Positions 33,016-43,800 of a DNA stretch of 53,609 nucleotides are shown here, piece by piece (position 1 is the first letter of the stretch; each line of letters begins with the position of its first letter). The stretch is from RGIG5327 sp045612485 (GTDB taxonomy: Bacteria > Verrucomicrobiota > Lentisphaeria > Victivallales > UBA1829). A model generated the notes under the pieces. The model made no database searches. It was not told the origin of the DNA and saw nothing but the letters and a program-made list of their open reading frames with translations. The position numbers were made by a program, and so were the translations under genes. The stretch is taken from contig JAZKZE010000043.1 of assembly GCA_045612485.1 (NCBI GenBank), forward strand, positions 1 to 53,609, written 5' to 3'.

Positions 33016-34089
33016 ATGTCTGAAGGTAATCGTTTTCTTGTTACCGGCGGTGCAGGCTTTATCGGTTCTGCGGTAGTACGGCATCTGATCAAAAACACTC
33101 CCAACAGTGTATGTGTCGTTGATAAGCTGACTTATGCCGGCAATCTGGAATCCCTTGCGGAAGTGTCCGCAGATCCCCGGTTCCGTTTTGAAAAGGCGGA
33201 TATCTGCGATAAAGAGGCTCTTGACCGGATCTTTGCAGATTTCAGACCTACTCATATCATGCACCTTGCCGCTGAAAGTCACGTTGACCGTTCCATTGAC
33301 GGACCCGGCGAATTCATCCAGACCAACGTTGTGGGGACTTATACCATGCTGGAAGCAGCACGCAAATATTTCAACTCCCTGGATGAGGAAGGTAAGAAAA
33401 ATTTCAAATTCCACCACATCTCCACAGATGAAGTGTACGGCGATCTGGAAGGACCGGAAGATTTCTTCCGGGAAACTACTCCCTATGCCCCCAGTTCCCC
33501 CTATTCCGCTTCCAAAGCCTCCAGTGACCATCTTGTGAGAGCATGGAAACGTACATTCGGACTTCCCACTATTGTGACCAACTGTTCCAATAACTACGGT
33601 CCTTATCACTTTCCGGAAAAACTTATTCCGCTGGTGATCCTTCATGCTCTGGACGGCAAGGAACTGCCTGTTTATGGTCAGGGATTGCAGATCAGAGACT
33701 GGCTGTATGTGGAAGATCATGCAAGAGCCCTCTGCCTTGTTGCTTCTGAAGGCGCACCCGGGGAAACCTACAATATCGGCGGTCATAACGAAAAGAAAAA
33801 TATCGAAGTTGTCAAGAAAATCTGTGAACTTCTGGATGAACTGCGTCCCCGTGAGGATGGTAAATCCTATGCTGAACAGATCGTTTATGTGAAAGACCGT
33901 CCCGGTCACGACATGCGTTATGCCATTGATGCAGATAAGATCGGCAGGGAACTCAACTGGAAACCCCTGGAGACCTTTGAAAGCGGTATCCGCAAGACCG
34001 TGGAATGGTATCTTGCCCATAAAGATGACTGGTGTGCTCATGTTTTGAGCGGTGAATATAAAATGGAACGTTTGGGAACAGGAGAATAA
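33016..34089 (+). CDS. rfbB: dTDP-glucose 4,6-dehydratase
   Basis: Second step of dTDP-L-rhamnose synthesis: dTDP-glucose to dTDP-4-keto-6-deoxyglucose, using bound NAD. The 357-residue protein is a short-chain dehydrogenase. The nucleotide motif GGAGFIG is at residues 11-17, the active-site pair is in YSASK near residue 163, and STDEVYGDL and NNYGPYHFPEKLIPL are family segments. First gene of a four-gene operon; the next gene starts 1 bp after its stop. A GAGG site precedes the ATG. Confidence 0.96.
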   Translation: MSEGNRFLVTGGAGFIGSAVVRHLIKNTPNSVCVVDKLTYAGNLESLAEVSADPRFRFEKADICDKEALDRIFADFRPTHIMHLAAESHVDRSIDGPGEFIQTNVVGTYTMLEAARKYFNSLDEEGKKNFKFHHISTDEVYGDLEGPEDFFRETTPYAPSSPYSASKASSDHLVRAWKRTFGLPTIVTNCSNNYGPYHFPEKLIPLVILHALDGKELPVYGQGLQIRDWLYVEDHARALCLVASEGAPGETYNIGGHNEKKNIEVVKKICELLDELRPREDGKSYAEQIVYVKDRPGHDMRYAIDADKIGRELNWKPLETFESGIRKTVEWYLAHKDDWCAHVLSGEYKMERLGTGE

Positions 34090-34090
34090 T

Positions 34091-34960
34091 ATGAAAGGTA
34101 TTGTACTTGCCGGCGGTGCCGGAACACGGCTTCATCCTATTACCAGAGGTGTCTCCAAACAGCTTCTTGCTGTTTATGACAAACCCATGGTCTATTACCC
34201 CATCTCTGTACTGATGCTTGCCGGTATCAGAGAGATCCTTATCATCACCACGCCTGAAGACCAGAGTTCCTTCCAGAGACTTCTCGGTGACGGTTCCCGG
34301 TTCGGTGTGGAATTCACCTATGCTGTCCAGCCCAAGCCCGAAGGTCTTGCCCAGGCGTTTCTTATCGGCAAGGAATTTATCGGAAAAGATCCTGTTGCGC
34401 TGGTTCTCGGAGACAATATTTTCTATGGTGCAAATCTTTCCAAACTTGTCCGTACAGCTGTCGCCAGGGAAAAGGGTGCTACCGTGTTCGGATACTATGT
34501 ATGCGATCCGGAACGTTTCGGCGTAGTGGAATTCGATGCGGATGGCAAAGCAGTTTCCATCGAAGAAAAGCCCAAAAATCCCAAGTCAAACTATGCGGTC
34601 ACCGGACTTTATTTCTATGATAACGATGTGGTGAGCATTGCGGAAAATATCAAACCTTCCGCAAGAGGAGAACTGGAGATCACTACCGTAAACAATGAAT
34701 ATCTGAAACGCGGTGACCTTCATGTGGAAACTCTGGGCAGAGGTTATGCCTGGCTGGATACCGGAACCCATGAAAGTATGCTGGATGCCGCAAACTTCAT
34801 CCATACCGTGGAAGTGCGTCAGGGTTTGCAGGTGGCCTGTTTGCAGGAGATCGCTTTCGATAACAAGTGGCTTACCGCCGCAGAAGTGAGAGCCGGTATT
34901 CAGGATATGCTGAAAACTGAGTACGGTCAGTATCTTATGCGTATTACAGAAGGAAAATAA
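34091..34960 (+). CDS. rfbA: Glucose-1-phosphate thymidylyltransferase
   Basis: First step of dTDP-L-rhamnose synthesis: joins dTTP and glucose-1-phosphate. The 289-residue length is typical of RmlA. The signature GGAGTRLHPIT is at the N-terminus, followed by KQLLAVYDKPMVYYP; VLGDNIFYG carries the metal-binding aspartate. I chose the ATG at 34091, with GGAGAA at 34081-34086; an upstream in-frame ATG lies inside rfbB and would add 13 unrelated residues. It lies between rfbB and rfbC with gaps of only 1 bp each. Confidence 0.96.
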   Translation: MKGIVLAGGAGTRLHPITRGVSKQLLAVYDKPMVYYPISVLMLAGIREILIITTPEDQSSFQRLLGDGSRFGVEFTYAVQPKPEGLAQAFLIGKEFIGKDPVALVLGDNIFYGANLSKLVRTAVAREKGATVFGYYVCDPERFGVVEFDADGKAVSIEEKPKNPKSNYAVTGLYFYDNDVVSIAENIKPSARGELEITTVNNEYLKRGDLHVETLGRGYAWLDTGTHESMLDAANFIHTVEVRQGLQVACLQEIAFDNKWLTAAEVRAGIQDMLKTEYGQYLMRITEGK

Positions 34961-34961
34961 A

Positions 34962-35534
34962 ATGCAGATCATTGATACAGCTATTGAAGAAGTGAAGATC
35001 GTTGTCCCCCAGGTATTCGGCGATGCAAGAGGTTATTTCTTTGAATCCTGGAGCGAGAGTAAATACAAAGAAGCAGGGATCGACTGCAACTGGGTACAGG
35101 ATAACGAATCCAAATCCAAATTCGGCGTCCTCCGCGGTCTGCATTATCAGGCAGCCCCCTATACCCAGGCTAAACTTGTGCGGGTGATCGAGGGGTGCGT
35201 GCTGGATGTCGCTGTGGATATCCGCAAAGGTTCCCCCACATTCGGCAAACATGTCGCCGTGGAACTTTCCGCTGAGAATAAATATCAGCTTTTTGTACCC
35301 CGGGGCTTTGCTCACGGTTTTGTCGTTCTTTCTGAAAGTGTGGTATTTGCCTATAAGTGCGATAACACCTACATGCCTTCCCATGAACGCGGGATCGCCT
35401 TCAATGATCCTGCTCTGGGAATCGACTGGAAAGTGAAAGACGGCAGTTTCCTTCTTTCTGCAAAAGACAGCAAAAATCCCCTTCTTGCTGATGCTGAACT
35501 TTTTGACTACAACACCAGGGACTATTTGAAATGA
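34962..35534 (+). CDS. rfbC: dTDP-4-dehydrorhamnose 3,5-epimerase
   Basis: Third step of dTDP-L-rhamnose synthesis, a cupin-fold epimerase of 190 residues. DARGYFFESW, VLRGLHYQ (with the catalytic histidine) and PRGFAHGFVVLSE are the standard motifs, in order. The start has AGGAAA before it. The stop overlaps the start of rfbD by 4 bp, so the two are coupled. Confidence 0.96.
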   Translation: MQIIDTAIEEVKIVVPQVFGDARGYFFESWSESKYKEAGIDCNWVQDNESKSKFGVLRGLHYQAAPYTQAKLVRVIEGCVLDVAVDIRKGSPTFGKHVAVELSAENKYQLFVPRGFAHGFVVLSESVVFAYKCDNTYMPSHERGIAFNDPALGIDWKVKDGSFLLSAKDSKNPLLADAELFDYNTRDYLK

Positions 35535-36379
35535 AAGTATTGCTTACCGGCGGCAAAGGGATGCTCGGCAGAACCCTTTGTGCTGAATTGACGGATTTTG
35601 AAGTCATTCCCACTGACCTGCCTGAAGCGGATATTACCGATCCTGCCGGATTTGATGCTCTGCTCAAGCGGGAAAGACCTGATGCCGTGATTCACTGTGC
35701 GGCAATGACGGCTGTGGATAAATGCGAAACGGAGATCGATTTTGCATATAAATTGAATGCGTTCGGGACTGCGAATGTGGCAAGTGCCTGTCACCGGAAC
35801 GGCATCCGTCTTATTGCCATTTCCACAGATTATGTTTTTGAAGGGGATGCAGACCGTCCCTATAATGAATTTGATATTCCTTCCGGCGGCAATACCGTTT
35901 ACGGTAAAAGCAAGTATGCCGGTGAGGAAGCGGTGAGAAAGCACTGCCCGGATCATGTGATCTGCCGTATTTCCTGGCTTTACGGGGCAGGCGGTCCCAG
36001 TTTTGTACATGCTATGGTGAAACTTGCTGACGGTACAAGACCTGAACTCAAAGTGGTTGCTGACCAGATCGGCAATCCCACCAGCTGTCTTGCCGTTGCC
36101 CGTCAGATCCGCAATATCCTTAATCGCAGAGAGCTTGTGGGTACTTTCCATACCACATGCGAAGGGGAGGCTTCCTGGGCGGATTTCGCCTGTGAGATCT
36201 TCCGTATTGCCGGGATCTCCCAGAAGGTGACTCCCTGTACTACAGATGAATTCCCCAGACCTGCTCCCAGACCTGCCAACAGCAGACTGGATAAGATGAT
36301 GTACCGCCTTGCCGGTATGCCCTCTATGCCTCACTGGAAGGATGCGCTTGCGGAATTTATGGCACTGGAGTTCAAATAA
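35531..36379 (+). CDS. rfbD: dTDP-4-dehydrorhamnose reductase
   Basis: Last step, reducing the 4-keto group to give dTDP-L-rhamnose with NAD(P)H. 282 residues. The nucleotide motif GGKGMLGR is at residues 7-14, the active-site pair is in YGKSKYAGE, and the end DEFPRPAPRPANSRLD is typical of RmlD. A 7-bp hairpin (TTTCCGG/CCGGAAA at 36388-36406, no T tract) follows the stop and may mark the operon end or processing before the GT2 gene. Confidence 0.95.
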   Translation: MKVLLTGGKGMLGRTLCAELTDFEVIPTDLPEADITDPAGFDALLKRERPDAVIHCAAMTAVDKCETEIDFAYKLNAFGTANVASACHRNGIRLIAISTDYVFEGDADRPYNEFDIPSGGNTVYGKSKYAGEEAVRKHCPDHVICRISWLYGAGGPSFVHAMVKLADGTRPELKVVADQIGNPTSCLAVARQIRNILNRRELVGTFHTTCEGEASWADFACEIFRIAGISQKVTPCTTDEFPRPAPRPANSRLDKMMYRLAGMPSMPHWKDALAEFMALEFK

Positions 36380-36430
36380 GAGACGTATTTCCGGAAATGC
36401 CGGAAAGAAAAGTGCATAAAGATAAAACGC

Positions 36431-37267
36431 ATGTTTACAGTTTCATTGGTTACTTATCATCACCACCTGGCGGATATCCGTCAGGTGGTTGATGCAGTTT
36501 TAAACAGCAGCTGTACCTGCTTTTATATTGTGGATCACAGCCGTACCTCACTGCTGGGAACGCAGCTTTCTGCCGTCAGGGACGGGAGAGTCCGGTATAT
36601 TTTCAGTAAAAACCGGGGATATGGTGCGGGACATAATATTGCCATCAGAGAAGCTGTAAACGGGGGAGCTTCCTATCATATCGTTCTCAATCCGGATGTA
36701 AGTTTTCTTCCCGGAACGCTGGAAAAAATCATTTCCTATATGGAAAACACGCCTGAAGTAGGGCTTGTGATGCCCAAGACTCTTTCCCAGGAAGGAGAGA
36801 TACTGTATAATTGCAAACTTGTTCCTTCCCCCCTGGATCTTATCTGCAAACGTTTTCTCCCTTCCCGGATGAAAGAGAAACGTATGCATCATTTTATGAT
36901 GAAAGATTTTGACTACAACAGAATACTGGATGTCCCTTATTTATGCGGGTGTTTTATGACATTGCGGTGCAGTATTCTGGAAAAGACCGGACTTTTTGAT
37001 GAAAGATTTTTTATGTATCCCGAGGATATTGATATTACCCGGAGAATCTTTTCCGCCGGATACCGGACTGTTTACTACCCTGAAGCGGCTATCGTTCACC
37101 GGCATACTCAGGGGTCTTATCACAACTTCTACCTTTTCATGGTACATATTGTCAATATGATCCGTTATTTCAACAAATGGGGCTGGATCAATGACGCCGG
37201 AAGGGTGGCGATCAATCAAAAGGTACTTGAACTCAACAGAGAAAAAAGAATTTCCGCTGAGCATTGA
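36431..37267 (+). CDS. Glycosyltransferase family 2 protein, rhamnosyltransferase-like
   Basis: A 278-residue GT-A fold glycosyltransferase. It starts FTVSLVTYHH, and the donor-metal region NPDVSF supplies the DxD-like site. A late RFFMYPEDIDITRRI segment is the ED acceptor motif of GT2 rhamnosyl/galactosyl transferases such as WbbL. Its place after rfbBACD supports use of dTDP-rhamnose, but that is inference. No clear ribosome site precedes the ATG at 36431. There is no membrane segment; such enzymes act at the inner face of the cytoplasmic membrane. Confidence 0.88.
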   Translation: MFTVSLVTYHHHLADIRQVVDAVLNSSCTCFYIVDHSRTSLLGTQLSAVRDGRVRYIFSKNRGYGAGHNIAIREAVNGGASYHIVLNPDVSFLPGTLEKIISYMENTPEVGLVMPKTLSQEGEILYNCKLVPSPLDLICKRFLPSRMKEKRMHHFMMKDFDYNRILDVPYLCGCFMTLRCSILEKTGLFDERFFMYPEDIDITRRIFSAGYRTVYYPEAAIVHRHTQGSYHNFYLFMVHIVNMIRYFNKWGWINDAGRVAINQKVLELNREKRISAEH

Positions 37268-37278
37268 GTACGGATCTC

Positions 37279-38205
37279 TCAAATAAAGAGAAACATTCCC
37301 AGATTCCGCAGAAAACCCTCTTTGCGGAAATGATTGTTCCAGAGAAAAATCCTTTTTTCCCAGTATCCCATCTGCCGGAATCCTGCCAGAGCATCAAGGA
37401 GACGTATATCTTCTTCCTTCAGCATATCTTTATGCAGTTGCAGGAAAGATGCCGCCTGATCCATGTTTTTATAAAGCCGTTCCCGGAGCGCGGGGATACC
37501 CTGTAAAAGTTTTTTCAGAAGAAAAGAGAAGCCGTACCGGGAGAATCCTATCACATTGGAGGTATGCTGCCGATACAATATTGCCGCTTCATCCACATAA
37601 ATGATCCTTCCGGCAAATGCTGCGGCAAGAGTGATCCAGTGATCGTGCATCAATGCCTCTTTTGCCACGGGAAGGGCAAGGGAACGCAAAGAGTGATTGA
37701 TCAGCATGGTATTGCCGGAAGCCATGTTCTGTACGATGATTTTCTGTAAAGTAAAATCGGTACGGTTCAGATGCTGGGAACGCATCATGGAAGGGGACAG
37801 AATATTAAGATTTTCGTCCGTTATGACCGAATCGGTAAAGACCATGATGGGTGTATTTTCCCCGTATTGTATCCGGGCTTTTTTATATGCCTCAAGAGTG
37901 ATCTCTATTTTATTTTTCTTCCATACATCATCGTGGTCGCAGAACATGACAAGCTCGGATCGTGCCGCCTCCAGAAGACGTGCAAAATTCTCGCAGGCAG
38001 AGGCTTTGCCCTTTCCCAGAAAGCGGATCTTTCCGGGAAAGGAACGTATGTATCGGTTTATGATCTCTTCTGTGCGGTCTTCTGACATGCCGTCCCGGAT
38101 CAGGATCTCAAAATCTGTGCAGGATTGCGCCAGAAGCGAATCCAGCTGTTCAGAAAGAAATCTTTCCGAATTATACGTTGCCAAAAGAATCTGGATCATA
38201 CACAT
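37279..38205 (-). CDS. Glycosyltransferase family 2 protein
   Basis: A 308-residue GT2 enzyme. The N-terminus IQILLATYNSERFLSEQLDSL and the metal site FCDHDDVW (DHDD) are typical of rhamnosyltransferase-like GT2 proteins that build O-antigens or capsules. MHDHWITLAAAF is the later acceptor region. It ends 11 bp from the convergent GT2 gene at 36431-37267. It starts 23 bp after the GH99-like/RgpF gene on the same strand, so these share a transcript. The first ATG (38205) and an in-frame ATG two codons on are both possible. Confidence 0.88.
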   Translation of the reverse strand: MCMIQILLATYNSERFLSEQLDSLLAQSCTDFEILIRDGMSEDRTEEIINRYIRSFPGKIRFLGKGKASACENFARLLEAARSELVMFCDHDDVWKKNKIEITLEAYKKARIQYGENTPIMVFTDSVITDENLNILSPSMMRSQHLNRTDFTLQKIIVQNMASGNTMLINHSLRSLALPVAKEALMHDHWITLAAAFAGRIIYVDEAAILYRQHTSNVIGFSRYGFSFLLKKLLQGIPALRERLYKNMDQAASFLQLHKDMLKEEDIRLLDALAGFRQMGYWEKRIFLWNNHFRKEGFLRNLGMFLFI

Positions 38206-38228
38206 AAGGCATCATCTCTTACTGTTAT

Positions 38229-40730
38229 TCAGGAATTGCTGGAAGAATACCAGTAGCGTTTTCTTGCTATTTTTTCTTCTTCCCCTTCCCGGAAGATCTG
38301 ATAAAGTTTTCCGGAATGATCTATGCTCCAGATAAAGAACAGTCTTTCCAGGGCATGAGCTATGGAGCCGTCTGTTCCCAGAGGTTCCGGCGGGAAATCT
38401 TCATACTTCAGATCCAGGGAAAGCATCTCTTTCATGGCAGAGACATTTGCCCAGAACATACTGCCCTGGGGAAATTCGATCACAGGGAAATCCTTTTTGA
38501 GATCGATCTTTTTACCAAGTTTATCCAGGAATTTCTGGGCATATTCAATATTGCTGCCCCAGCCGGAGGGTTCTTCTTCCATCATAAGAAAATCTGCCGG
38601 ATAAACGATCGCCGCCCCGTCATCCAGAAGAGCATAGATCCTTCTGAACCATTCAAGGTCACCGAAAAGATGGTCATAAATATATTTTGCCCATTTTGCA
38701 TGAGCTTTTGTATGAAGACTCTTTTTCGTATGGATATGGCAGAAGTAATCATACTGGAGAAGATCTTTCCCGAAAGTACAGATCATGGGGGCAATATCCC
38801 GTCCCCGGTTGGGGGTGGCACGGATAATACATTTATCCAGATTGGGGATCTCTGCAAAAGAGGCAGTCACCACATCCTCCAGACGTTCCTTATTCTTTTC
38901 CGGCAGGGATACCAGAAGATCATATTTGAAGGGGATGATGGACAGATATTTATAGATCTCCGGAAGCATATCTGTATAATAACAATGCAGATGGATGGCT
39001 ACTTTTTTAGCCTTGAATTTTCTTTTTTCCGGAACTTTTTCCGGTACAAGCAAGTGGATCTTCAACTGTTCTCTTGTCCTGTCGGTCAGAGCGTCAAATC
39101 TGTCGCAGAGATCTTTGAGATAGGCATCAGTAAGTCCTTTGGAATAATAATCCACAAGTGCGCAGGTATCCCCCTGTCTTACTTTCTGATTGAAAAAGAG
39201 ATAAAGCGCATTGGGGAAGCGGGGGGAAGGGGTTCTGCCTTCTTTCCAGCCGGCAACGGTATAATGTGTCGCAGGATCCATACAGGAATATTTTACATCC
39301 TTATAGGTATCCTGATACCATTCCGGAACAAAGTAGGGAGATTTTTTCACAAGCTGCAGCTGGGCAGGTTTCGCTCCGGCTATATCCAGGGGAATATCAA
39401 AAAGAGCTTTGGATGTAGTATTCAAATTGGCATATCCGAACATTTGATCCGGTTCCAGATAGGTTCCTTCCGCCCATTCGTTCCAGGCATTGATAAAGAT
39501 GAAACGGTCTTCTTCCGGACGGTGTTTCCGGGTATATTCAATATTGTATCTCAGCCATGTGTAATACCAGTAGGCGGAAAAACCATACCAGCTGTGGTAG
39601 GCTTTTCTTCTGGGGGTACAGTCCCATCCCAGCATGGCACCGCGGTAAACCGGGTGAGTGAATTTTTCCGTACAGCTTCTTCCGGAAATGATCTCATTCA
39701 CATAGGAGGGATAATACATGATCTGGGCATTTTCCTTTGTGCATTTGAGTACATTGGGACTTGCGGTGTAGGCGGGAGGAAATTCCACTTCCCCGTCTGC
39801 TCCTTCCACAATGGCGGAGGCGGGGGAATTCATACAGCCGCGTACCACAAGAAGCCGGATTTTGCCGATACCGTTATCCATTGCCCACTGTCTCCATCTT
39901 CTGAAGGTTTTGGCAGCATCAGGCAGGGAGTCAGGGCGGTACACAAGAACAAGCGGTTCACCGTTGACACGGATATAACGGGGATCCATCACATACTTTT
40001 TCAGGTCTATGATATAGTCAATATCATCATTTTCATGTTTCTGGGAGATGAGAACATGCTTTTCCATTCCATCCCATGTACGGGTCCAGTTTTCATTTGC
40101 CCAGCAAAGGCAGAATTTCAAATCGATCTCCGGGTGTTCCAGAAGCAGATCCACCGGTTTTTCCATCAGTCGTTTGCCGGAGAACCAGTAATGGTAGATA
40201 CAGAGACCGTAAAGCCCGTGTTTTTTGATCATTTTTGCCTGACGGTCAAGAGTCCGCCAGTCAGAAAGATCGTAATATCCGATATCCTTGTGCGGTTCTC
40301 TGGGCTGATAGTGGGAAGGATACTGGGGTTTTGCTTTTCTTGTATTGGTCCATTCGGTAAAGCCCTTTCCCCACCATTCATCATTTTCCGGGAATGTATG
40401 GAACTGGGGCAGATAAAATGCCAGTGCCTTGATGTCTGTTTTGAGAGTGCTGAAATCTTCATCGGCTTCGTAAAAAGATTCATAAGAATTTGCAGATATT
40501 CCGTTTGTTCCGAAGAACCGCTGAGCATCAGACCAGGCTGCTGCGGGATCCGGGGACTGTTCATACATGCTGCTGCGCGTATGTACAAAATCCGAAACTT
40601 TCCGGATCGCAGCTTTTACTCCGTCCTTTCTGGCTGTCTGCCAGAATGCCGGTACTTTACCAACCATGTTTCGGAGGTTCTCTTTATTCATCGCCATCCG
40701 TATAACATTTCCAATTTTTGTGTTTTTCAT
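38229..40730 (-). CDS. GH99-like (WbsX-type) and RgpF-type two-domain glycan protein
   Basis: An 833-residue protein. Residues about 95-440 match the WbsX/GH99-like domain of polysaccharide clusters (LAFYLPQFHTFPENDEWWGKGFTEW, CLCWANENWTRTWDG). Around residues 465-540 is one WY-type repeat (YFVPEWYQDTYKD, HYTVAGWKEGRTPSPRF), the same as in the 1824-residue protein. The C-terminal part (about 590-820) is a rhamnan synthesis F domain (VAIHLHCYYTDM, NRGRDIAPM, HIHTKKS). It likely acts in assembling a rhamnose-containing surface glycan. No signal peptide. The ATG at 40730 follows a region with two hairpins. Confidence 0.86.
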   Translation of the reverse strand: MKNTKIGNVIRMAMNKENLRNMVGKVPAFWQTARKDGVKAAIRKVSDFVHTRSSMYEQSPDPAAAWSDAQRFFGTNGISANSYESFYEADEDFSTLKTDIKALAFYLPQFHTFPENDEWWGKGFTEWTNTRKAKPQYPSHYQPREPHKDIGYYDLSDWRTLDRQAKMIKKHGLYGLCIYHYWFSGKRLMEKPVDLLLEHPEIDLKFCLCWANENWTRTWDGMEKHVLISQKHENDDIDYIIDLKKYVMDPRYIRVNGEPLVLVYRPDSLPDAAKTFRRWRQWAMDNGIGKIRLLVVRGCMNSPASAIVEGADGEVEFPPAYTASPNVLKCTKENAQIMYYPSYVNEIISGRSCTEKFTHPVYRGAMLGWDCTPRRKAYHSWYGFSAYWYYTWLRYNIEYTRKHRPEEDRFIFINAWNEWAEGTYLEPDQMFGYANLNTTSKALFDIPLDIAGAKPAQLQLVKKSPYFVPEWYQDTYKDVKYSCMDPATHYTVAGWKEGRTPSPRFPNALYLFFNQKVRQGDTCALVDYYSKGLTDAYLKDLCDRFDALTDRTREQLKIHLLVPEKVPEKRKFKAKKVAIHLHCYYTDMLPEIYKYLSIIPFKYDLLVSLPEKNKERLEDVVTASFAEIPNLDKCIIRATPNRGRDIAPMICTFGKDLLQYDYFCHIHTKKSLHTKAHAKWAKYIYDHLFGDLEWFRRIYALLDDGAAIVYPADFLMMEEEPSGWGSNIEYAQKFLDKLGKKIDLKKDFPVIEFPQGSMFWANVSAMKEMLSLDLKYEDFPPEPLGTDGSIAHALERLFFIWSIDHSGKLYQIFREGEEEKIARKRYWYSSSNS

Positions 40731-40753
40731 TAAACTTTACCTTGCTTCTTTGC

Positions 40754-40827
40754 TGTCAGGAAATTTTTTTTCTCCTGACAAATTACAGAAAGAGGATCTC
40801 AGAAATCTTTCCCCTGACTCCTCTTTC
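40754..40827 (-). other. Two hairpins between the repeat-protein gene and the GH99-like gene
   Basis: TGTCAGGA/TCCTGACA (40754-40780) is an 8-bp stem. GAAAGAGGA/TCCTCTTTC (40788-40827) is a 9-bp stem with a 22-nt loop. Neither has a clean T tract. They lie in the 155-bp gap inside the probable minus-strand unit, where they could lower read-through or mark processing. Confidence 0.45.
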
Positions 40828-40885
40828 CGGCATTTTTCCATTGCTGCCGCAATATTTTATTTCTGTTTTCCCTGATGCTTTACTT

Positions 40886-43800
40886 TCATATACTTGCAAT
40901 GAGAGAATTTGCAAACAGATTTCTGTCATCCTGCCAAAGTTCCATGACATCTGTCAGAGGTGCTGCGAATTGGTCCACAGCCCCCATGGCATCTGCCAGA
41001 GCATCATCAGCAATGAGTCTTTCATTGCTGTAAACTGCTCCATCGGCGATATGCAGATAAGCCGTATTCCCGTCTTCCACAAGAGTATAAGTTCTGCTGC
41101 CGTAACTCAACGGCTGGTTCCAATTCAATGTTCCGGCAAAATTACCGTCGATTGCCAGATACATGAAATCATAATATTCCTGTTCTCCGCTGTAGGTGGA
41201 GGCGAGGGCATAAGTGCCGCCTGACATGGAATCCGATACGGAAACGGTGATCTGACCGCCATACATATTTTCCCAACCTTTTATAAGAGGCTCATACGCA
41301 GAAACACTCTGTGTCAGATCCAGAACGATATTTGCCCCGTTCTGGGCAATGATGTTGCCTTCGAGCAGGTTGAAGGTGCCTGTAAGAACGGAACCTGCTC
41401 TTGCATCAAGTAAAGCTCCGCTGTGGAGCAGACCGCCGACAAGAAGCCCGCCGTTATTGACAATAGCGTAACTGTCTTCCCCCATCGTGAGGTTGGTAAG
41501 GCGTGATGCCGATGTCACCTGTACAGAAGCGCCCGACCCCATAAGGACAACATCGGTTGCCGAGTCGGTTTTGCCCAGAGCCATCTGCCCGCCTGCCATC
41601 AAGGTAACATTGCTTGCCTGTCCGTTGGAACAGGGAAGGGTGGTGATGCCTCCCATGACTGTAAACTGGTCATTGAATACAAGCAGTCCGCCATTGTGGA
41701 CAACAACATCCTGTACGTTTCCGCCGCAGATTTCAACAGTTCCGCCCTGATAAATCTGAACATTTTTTGCATAAGCATTGTTTTCTTCCACAATGGCATG
41801 GCCTCCAGCGGAAACCGTAAGTTCTTCCACAAATCCCCCGCTGGAAACGGTAAGAAGTCCCACTTCTTTCAGATCCACACTGCTTGCGGATCCACCGCTG
41901 TGGATCCAGATATAACCGGTACTTACGGCGGTAAGATTTTTCGCCATACCGCCATTTTCAATATAGATCTCCCCGTCTGTATCCACATAACTGCTTTCCA
42001 GATACCCGCCGTTGGAAACGTTGATCTGTCCGGATGTATGATTGCTCAGATTGCAGCCTGTTCCGCCGGAATGGAGCTGAACGACCCCTGCCGAACCGGA
42101 ATTGCGCGGTTCAATATATCCGGTGATATAAAGATCTCTTGCCATACCGCCGGAATACACTTCCACATAGGTATTCGTATCGATCACGCCGTTGGTGAAT
42201 TTTCCATTGACGATCTCATAACTTCTGCCCGCAGACATATACTGGATGTCTGTTTCCGGACGCAGTTCCATAACCAGACGGACTTCCGAATCTTTACATT
42301 CGATCCCGGAAACGGTTGTACGGTCGCCCTTGATATAAAGTTCCGCCCCGGTATACAGATCGATCCTTTCCCCGGTACCGCCATCGCTTATGGTAACGAT
42401 CCCGCCGGAATAAACCGATGTATGCAGCAGGTCACCGCCATCTTTGGCAACAACGGTTCCCCCGTTCATTACTGCGGTTTTATAACTTTCGCCTCCCTCG
42501 GTCACTTCCATAAATACTCCGGAATGGATGACTGTATTTACCACGGTTCCATCCTCGGTCACATTTACTGTTCCGCCGGAAATATTGTTGTTCTGTGCTG
42601 TTGCGTCATCCTGTACCAACAGACCTCCGCCTGTCATTTCAATACAGTCGGCAATACTGCCGGAAGATATGGCAAGGTATCCGCCTCCCATACGGAGGTT
42701 TTCCACATAAGCACCTTCCGCCGTGATAAGTCCGCTGTTCATTACTGCACTGCTTACCAGTGTACCGTTGGAGGCGGCAATGGTTCCGCCATTGAGAACC
42801 GTATTGCAGATCTCTGCTCCTCCGGTGGCGATAAGGATATTGGCTGAGTTCAGGGTTTTATTGCTCAGATTCACTGCGGTTTCTGTCACAATGTTATTGG
42901 TGTGCAATACGGCACTTCCGGGATTTCCTGCATAACTCACATTGAGATAAAGGATCCCGTTTGCGATGGAAAGGGAATAATCCGCATTGCCGTTGCGTAA
43001 TGCCGGACCGTTTACCGTAAGGTTCCCCAGAAATCTGTCGCTGCCGCCCAAATTACCGTATATACCGATTTGTCCATTGAAGGAGGAGGCATTGCCGGCA
43101 AGAGCGTAACTGCCGCTGCGCTGCCCCGGCTCATTGACCCGGACATACAGGGTGGGGGTGGAAAGGGCGGAGAGAGAGTCAAGCATGACTTCCGTCTGCT
43201 TGTTTTTGGAAGATACTTCCAGAATGAAATAAGCATTCTTTGTATCAATATTCCCTTTTGCGTAAACTTTTCCGGCTACCTCCACTGTACCGGAGACCAG
43301 GGCACCGTCATAGATCGTAAGCGAGGCATCTTCATATACTTCCACTCCATGGACCATGCCGCCGGAACCCACTCCCAGAGAGGCACCTTTATTCACCTCT
43401 GTGGAATAGGCACTTGCTCCCTTGTAAACATGCAGTCCGCCGTTGGCTTTGATCTGTGTATTGTTGGCGGCAGCCCCGGAGGAAAGAATGATAGCCCCCC
43501 AGGTGCCGATTTGGCTTTCATCAATATAACCGCCGCCCCAGACTGTCAATGCCCCGGCGTAACCGATGGCTGTTTTGGAGGCAGTTGCACCCAGACCTAC
43601 CCCCAGAAAACCTCCCTGGTTTACTGTGGTTTCACAGGCACTTGCCCCGCTGTAAACATGCAGTCCGCCGTCAGAATTGATAATGGTATTGCTTGCAGCG
43701 GCCCCGGAGGAAAGAATGATAGCCCCCCAGGTATTGATGGTATTGTCAATGACTTTTCCGCCGCCCCATACGGTAACTTCCCCGGCATAGCCGATGGTGG

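Noticed and set aside
38316..40733. Long open frame of about 805 codons on the plus strand
   Set aside because: It is antisense to the GH99-like/RgpF gene, whose motifs are clear; the plus-strand translation is Cys-, Ile- and Phe-rich with no domain.
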